NCBI GenBank assembly: GCA_030666985.1
Contig: DAOUWT010000008.1
Location: forward strand, 1-24,700
DNA length: 24,700 nt
Direction: 5' to 3'
Origin: Chloroflexota bacterium
GTDB taxonomy: Bacteria; Chloroflexota; Anaerolineae; Anaerolineales; UBA11858
Below are positions 21,753-24,700 of the stretch, in pieces; within the stretch, counting starts at the first letter, position 1; every line of letters begins with the position of its first letter. Below the pieces are notes generated by a model. It saw only the letters and a program-made list of their open reading frames with translations. It was not told where the DNA came from and ran no database searches. A program made the translations under genes and the position numbers.

Positions 21753-22886
21753 TTACGGGGCATTATCGCTGGCGCATCTGAACCCCACATTATCTGAGGC
21801 GATGTCTGGTTCCTGATGGTAGCGCCAGAAAGTCCACAAATCAGAGTTATAAGTGTTGCTCCAGCCCCCTCCGCGCAGCACGCGCTCTCCCTCGGAAACC
21901 ATAGGCCCTGTGGGATTGCGTTCTGGTGAGAATTCGTAATAGGTTGAACCGAAAATATCTGCAACCCATTCAAGTACATTACCCGCCATATCATGCACCC
22001 CAATAAAGCTTGCCCCTTCAGGGAATTGGCCGACTTCTAGGGTGTCTTCTGATCGGAAGTTCGCCCTGGAGGCATCGGGGATTTGGTCTCCCCAAGGATA
22101 AAAGCTCGTGATCCCGCTGGCGGGATGCCATTTGGCGGCCTTCTCCCATTCGGCCTCGGTGGGTAAGCGGTCGCCCCGCCACTGGCAGAAAGTTTGAGCA
22201 TCATCCCATGTCACATAGACCACGGGATAATTCCCGTACTCGTCCAAATTGTCAAAGTAGTGTTCCCGCGTATTGCTGCTGGACAGGGCGGGCGCCGAGC
22301 ATACTCTGGCTTCAACGCATTGGGCATATTGAGCATTGCTTACTTCGTACTTGTCAATATAAAACTGGTCTGTGTAAACGTCATGCACGGGATAAAAATT
22401 ACGGGCTTCGCTGTAGGAACTTCCCATGTTATAGACCCCTTCAGGCCCTAGCACCTTCTCTACCGGGATAGGGGTGGGGGAGGGCCCGGCCGTGACCGTT
22501 TCTGTGGGAGTGAGGGTGGGCGTCTCCGTGGGGGAGGGCGTGGAGGTGTGGGTTGGCGTGGCTGGGGGGGCGGTTTTGCTTGGCGCGGGAGCGGGTGGCT
22601 GTGTTGGAGCGGACGGCTCACCAGCTACGAGCGTCGGCGTTGCCAGATGGGATGCGGCCTGCAAATCCACCAGTTTGCCAGCCAAACTGACCAAGGGAAT
22701 ATAGGCCGCCAGCCATAGAACCAATCCCGCTGCGCCGATAATCACCCGCCATTTTTCTTCCAGGTTGGCTAAATTGATATTTAGAGAACCGATTTCGATA
22801 TACCCGGTGATGCTAACAAGTACGATGACTGGGCACAGAAACAAGGCAATTGCTGCTGTAATGGCTAGAAAAATAAAGGTGATCAT
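21753..22886 (-). CDS. Membrane-anchored SUMF1/FGE-fold protein
   Basis: 377-residue protein with two hydrophobic segments (about 2-28 and 47-68), a Pro/Thr/Ser-rich linker (about 80-140, many TPTPTET-like repeats) and a C-terminal formylglycine-generating-enzyme-fold domain (about 145-375). The domain shows YNMGSSYSEA, YIDKYEVSNAQYAQC, WDDAQTFCQWRGDRLPTEAEWE, DMAGNVLEWVAD and VLRGGGW ending GFRCA. At the site where true FGE has its two catalytic cysteines (after RGGSW), this protein reads SNTYNSD with none, so sulfatase activation is unlikely; binding or another reaction is more probable. The domain is probably extracytoplasmic, on a flexible stalk. The start has GGAGG eight bases upstream. 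Confidence 0.9.
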   Translation of the reverse strand: MITFIFLAITAAIALFLCPVIVLVSITGYIEIGSLNINLANLEEKWRVIIGAAGLVLWLAAYIPLVSLAGKLVDLQAASHLATPTLVAGEPSAPTQPPAPAPSKTAPPATPTHTSTPSPTETPTLTPTETVTAGPSPTPIPVEKVLGPEGVYNMGSSYSEARNFYPVHDVYTDQFYIDKYEVSNAQYAQCVEARVCSAPALSSSNTREHYFDNLDEYGNYPVVYVTWDDAQTFCQWRGDRLPTEAEWEKAAKWHPASGITSFYPWGDQIPDASRANFRSEDTLEVGQFPEGASFIGVHDMAGNVLEWVADIFGSTYYEFSPERNPTGPMVSEGERVLRGGGWSNTYNSDLWTFWRYHQEPDIASDNVGFRCASDNAP

Positions 22887-22934
22887 AAAATTTCCTCCAA
22901 ACTAAAAAACCTGGGAGACCAGTGGAAATACAAA

Positions 22935-22957
22935 GGCGCACTTTAGTGCAGTGCGCC
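22935..22957 (-). terminator. Hairpin after tRNA-Leu
   Basis: On the - strand, GGCGCAC (22957-22951) pairs with GTGCGCC (22941-22935) around a 9-base loop, followed by TTTGTATTT. It lies 18 bases past the tRNA 3' end and before the SUMF1-domain gene, consistent with a tRNA terminator. Confidence 0.7.
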
Positions 22958-22975
22958 GAAGTGTCCTTGGTATAG

Positions 22976-23056
22976 TGGGGCGGGTGGGAATCGAACCCAC
23001 ATGGATAAACCGGGGGATTTTAAGTCCCCTGCGTCTGCCAATTCCGCCACCGCCCC
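22976..23056 (-). tRNA. trnL: tRNA-Leu (anticodon UAA)
   Basis: Read on the - strand, acceptor GGGGCGG pairs with CCGCCCC plus discriminator A. The D-arm has GGCGGAATTGGCAGACGC; the anticodon stem is GGGGA/TCCCC with loop CTTAAAA (anticodon TAA). A long class II variable arm follows, then the T-arm GTGGG-TTCGATT-CCCAC. CCA is not encoded. The length of about 81 is slightly short for a tRNA-Leu but all arms pair. Confidence 0.95.
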
Positions 23057-23145
23057 GTGTTTTGCGACATGCTTAATTGTACACAGCCACGCCATTTGGT
23101 CAAGGTCTACGATAAGGTAATTCAGGGCGATTGTATTTGTGGTAG

Positions 23146-23240
23146 AACTGCATTGCACTTGGGAAAGTGCGTTGCAGTTCGGTCCCCACGGGCAGACTCG
23201 TGGTGCAACGCACCCAAAAGCAGGTGCAATGCACCACGAG
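23146..23240. repeat. Two nested palindromes of the GTGC family
   Basis: Element A: AACTGCATTGCACTT (23146-23160) and AAGTGCGTTGCAGTT (23165-23179). Element B: CTCGTGGTGCAACGCACC (23197-23214) and GGTGCAATGCACCACGAG (23223-23240), matching at 16 of 18. In both, the arms are inverted copies and each arm is itself a GTGC-N3-GCAC type hairpin. They lie between the thioredoxin-fold gene stop and the tRNA. No other feature is seen in 23057-23306. Confidence 0.8.
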
Positions 23241-23306
23241 CATTTTGATCCCCCAAGCGTTGCGCCACGCATGAGCGGGGAAAAACCTTGAGGGGTGGTA
23301 TCCACA

Positions 23307-24140
23307 TCAAAAAAGGATGTTTGCCAACTCTGTGCGGTAATCTTGGGTAATGGGATGAGACTCGCCTAAAAGTGTGAACAAACCCAAAACTACTAGTCTG
23401 GCTCTTCCATTGTCGTAACGTTTGTTTGCCCGCAAGACATCTAGCAAGCCGTCCAAAGCGGCCGGGATGTTTCCCATCCCGATCAGCCGTAGCGCTCTAT
23501 AGTAAATGGCGTCCACTTTTGTGGTCGGGGTGGCTCCTGCCTCTTTGAAGTCTGCCAAGGTTTGGGCGAGGGGCCGGAGTTTTTCGGCGTACCTGTACTC
23601 TGGGCTGGGGGGAAAGTTTTGGAGGTGCTGAAGGGCTTCTGCGCTTTGATCTTGCCCCAGCAGGCTTTTGGCGAGGATTAGGCGTGCCGTGGGTTGGGCG
23701 GGATGTTTATCGAGCACTTCTCGGGAGGTCTCTTCCGCCTCGGCCCATTTCTCCATATTCAGCAGGCTCTGCGCTTTTTCCAGGAGGAGGGCATCAGGGC
23801 TTGGCACTATTTGGTCAATGAATTCTCGAATTTGTTGCTTGGATTTTACTCCGTTGAATTCTCCCATGATGTGACCATTTTGGAAGGCTTTAACGGTGGG
23901 GATGTTGTAGATGTTGTAGCGTTGGGTGAGTTGGGGGTTGTCCTCCACGTTCACCTTGACCAGGCGGAAGGCTCCCTTGTTTTTGTCGGTTAGTTGCTCC
24001 AAGAGAGGGGTGAGTGTCTTGCTGGTTTCGCTCCACTTGGCCCAAAAATCCACTACCACAGGTTTCTTTTGAGAATAGGCTAAGACGTAATAGTCGAAGT
24101 TGGAATCGTTAGCATCGATAATATTATTAGGTGTCATCAT
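23307..24140 (-). CDS. Thioredoxin-fold/TPR protein without catalytic cysteines (CnoX/YbbN-like)
   Basis: 277-residue protein with an N-terminal thioredoxin fold (about 1-112) and a helical TPR-like tail. The fold is clear: PVVVDFWAKW at the active-site strand, VKVNVEDNPQLTQRYNI and the cis-Pro NIPTVKAFQNG. The active-site WCGPCK is WSETSK here (Ser37, Ser40), so disulphide exchange is not possible. The tail has SLLNMEKWAEAEETSREVL and RLILAKSLLGQDQSAEAL, tetratricopeptide-like. This layout matches YbbN/CnoX chaperone-holdases, some of which also lack CxxC. Five bases separate its ATG from the stop of the upstream gene on the same strand; an ATG also follows directly (second codon). Confidence 0.88.
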   Translation of the reverse strand: MMTPNNIIDANDSNFDYYVLAYSQKKPVVVDFWAKWSETSKTLTPLLEQLTDKNKGAFRLVKVNVEDNPQLTQRYNIYNIPTVKAFQNGHIMGEFNGVKSKQQIREFIDQIVPSPDALLLEKAQSLLNMEKWAEAEETSREVLDKHPAQPTARLILAKSLLGQDQSAEALQHLQNFPPSPEYRYAEKLRPLAQTLADFKEAGATPTTKVDAIYYRALRLIGMGNIPAALDGLLDVLRANKRYDNGRARLVVLGLFTLLGESHPITQDYRTELANILF

Positions 24141-24145
24141 ATTAT

Positions 24146-24565
24146 TTACTCATTGGGGTCTATCATGCCCGGTTGCTTGACTTCTAATACTTCACCGTGA
24201 AAGTTTATGATTATTCTAAAACCCATCATGCCCATGTAGGCGCGGGCATCTTCGGGGATGCCGGTTTCTAAAACCTGCTCGAATTGCTGGTCGATGTTTT
24301 CTATTTGCTCTTTGAGGATGGCGCGCGAGAAAATATCTTCTTGCCCGAGCATTTTTGCCGCCTGTTCGCTGATAATATCTTCGTGGCCTTGCATCATGCT
24401 TCTCATGTGTTCTAGCACTTGTAGGTCTACTTCATGGGAGGGGATATGGCGTTTGAAGCCGGCATCATCTACCACGTAGCAGGGTTCATGGCCTACATAG
24501 GCAACTTCAATAGCGTTATCATATTCATCGACCATCAGGCCGGCAAAGAGAGGTTTGTGAGGCAT
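24146..24565 (-). CDS. Hypothetical protein, first gene of the thioredoxin-fold operon
   Basis: 139-residue soluble protein that I do not assign to a named family. The N-terminal ~50 residues look like a small beta domain (FAGLMVDEYDN, VAYVGHEPCYVVDDAGFKRHIP). The middle (about 50-110) is a helical, Glu/Gln-rich region (LEHMRSMMQGHEDIISEQ, IENIDQQFEQVL). The C-terminus returns to beta (GFRIIINFHGEVLEV). No signal peptide or membrane segment. The ATG lacks a ribosome site. Tight linkage with the CnoX-like gene suggests a shared job in protein quality control, but that is a guess. Confidence 0.75.
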   Translation of the reverse strand: MPHKPLFAGLMVDEYDNAIEVAYVGHEPCYVVDDAGFKRHIPSHEVDLQVLEHMRSMMQGHEDIISEQAAKMLGQEDIFSRAILKEQIENIDQQFEQVLETGIPEDARAYMGMMGFRIIINFHGEVLEVKQPGMIDPNE

Positions 24566-24648
24566 TGTATTAAGTAAGTTAGTTATTTGCTTGTGGGATA
24601 GAGGGTAATATTCTCAAAAGATAGGGTAATTATTCACTCCCTTAGCCA

Positions 24649-24687
24649 AGACCTCCGAGGTTTGCACCCCAAAAACCTCGGAGGTCT
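24649..24687. repeat. Nested palindrome AGACCTCCGAGGTTT with inverted copy
   Basis: AGACCTCCGAGGTTT (24649-24663) and AAACCTCGGAGGTCT (24673-24687) form a perfect 15-bp stem with a 9-base loop. It has the same size and layout as the element at 16967-17005 and differs by one base pair per arm. It is upstream of the hypothetical gene, on the right edge of the window; 24566-24648 holds no other feature. Confidence 0.9.
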
Positions 24688-24700
24688 GCCATGTCGGGAT

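Overview
The window looks like a chromosome segment from an anaerobic or microaerophilic member of the Chloroflexota (Anaerolineae-like). This rests on gene content and protein style: a knotted-type carbamoyltransferase with carbamate kinase, a BMP-type importer, an oxygen-reductive defence set built on rubrerythrin, superoxide reductase and flavodiiron protein, and intergenic DNA full of short tandem repeats and palindromes. The lineage is an inference; no rRNA is present.

From 1 to 12.3 kb all genes are on the + strand. The order is a YgeW-like carbamoyltransferase, a four-helix-bundle (S23/IVP family) protein, carbamate kinase, then a complete BMP/nucleoside-type ABC importer: a lipoprotein with an in-frame TAG, a double ATPase and two permeases. 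Next come a threonine-synthase-like PLP enzyme, a GT2 glycosyltransferase and a second fold-type II PLP enzyme. The likely theme is uptake of a nucleoside, purine or related nitrogen compound, with phosphorolysis of a ureido intermediate to carbamoyl phosphate and ATP formation by carbamate kinase. Substrates cannot be fixed from sequence.

From 12.4 to 21.2 kb all confident genes are on the - strand. A metallo-beta-lactamase-fold hydrolase and two aldo/keto reductases lie next to an oxygen/iron stress block. In transcription order that block is a PerR-like regulator, ferritin, rubredoxin, flavodiiron protein, an FAD/NAD reductase, rubrerythrin, one-iron superoxide reductase and a ferritin-like protein. 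A palindromic Fur/PerR-type box lies just upstream of perR. The logic is electron flow from NAD(P)H through the reductase and rubredoxin to the diiron and superoxide-reducing enzymes, with ferritin storing iron.

From 21.3 to 24.7 kb there is a small doubtful ORF, a membrane-anchored SUMF1-domain protein, tRNA-Leu(UAA), a thioredoxin-fold/TPR protein that has lost its CxxC, and a conserved-looking hypothetical protein.

The most unusual content is non-coding. (1) Heptamer-periodic arrays sit at almost every junction of the + strand cluster, and one has become the 5' end of a coding sequence. (2) A 142-bp MITE-like element with terminal inverted repeats and a 9-bp target duplication lies inside the transporter operon. 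(3) A class of nested palindromes has two roughly 15-nt arms, each itself a 6-3-6 hairpin; two members differ by four coordinated changes that preserve both pairing schemes. (4) A remnant of a DEAD-box helicase C-terminal (DbpA-type) domain abuts one of these palindromes.
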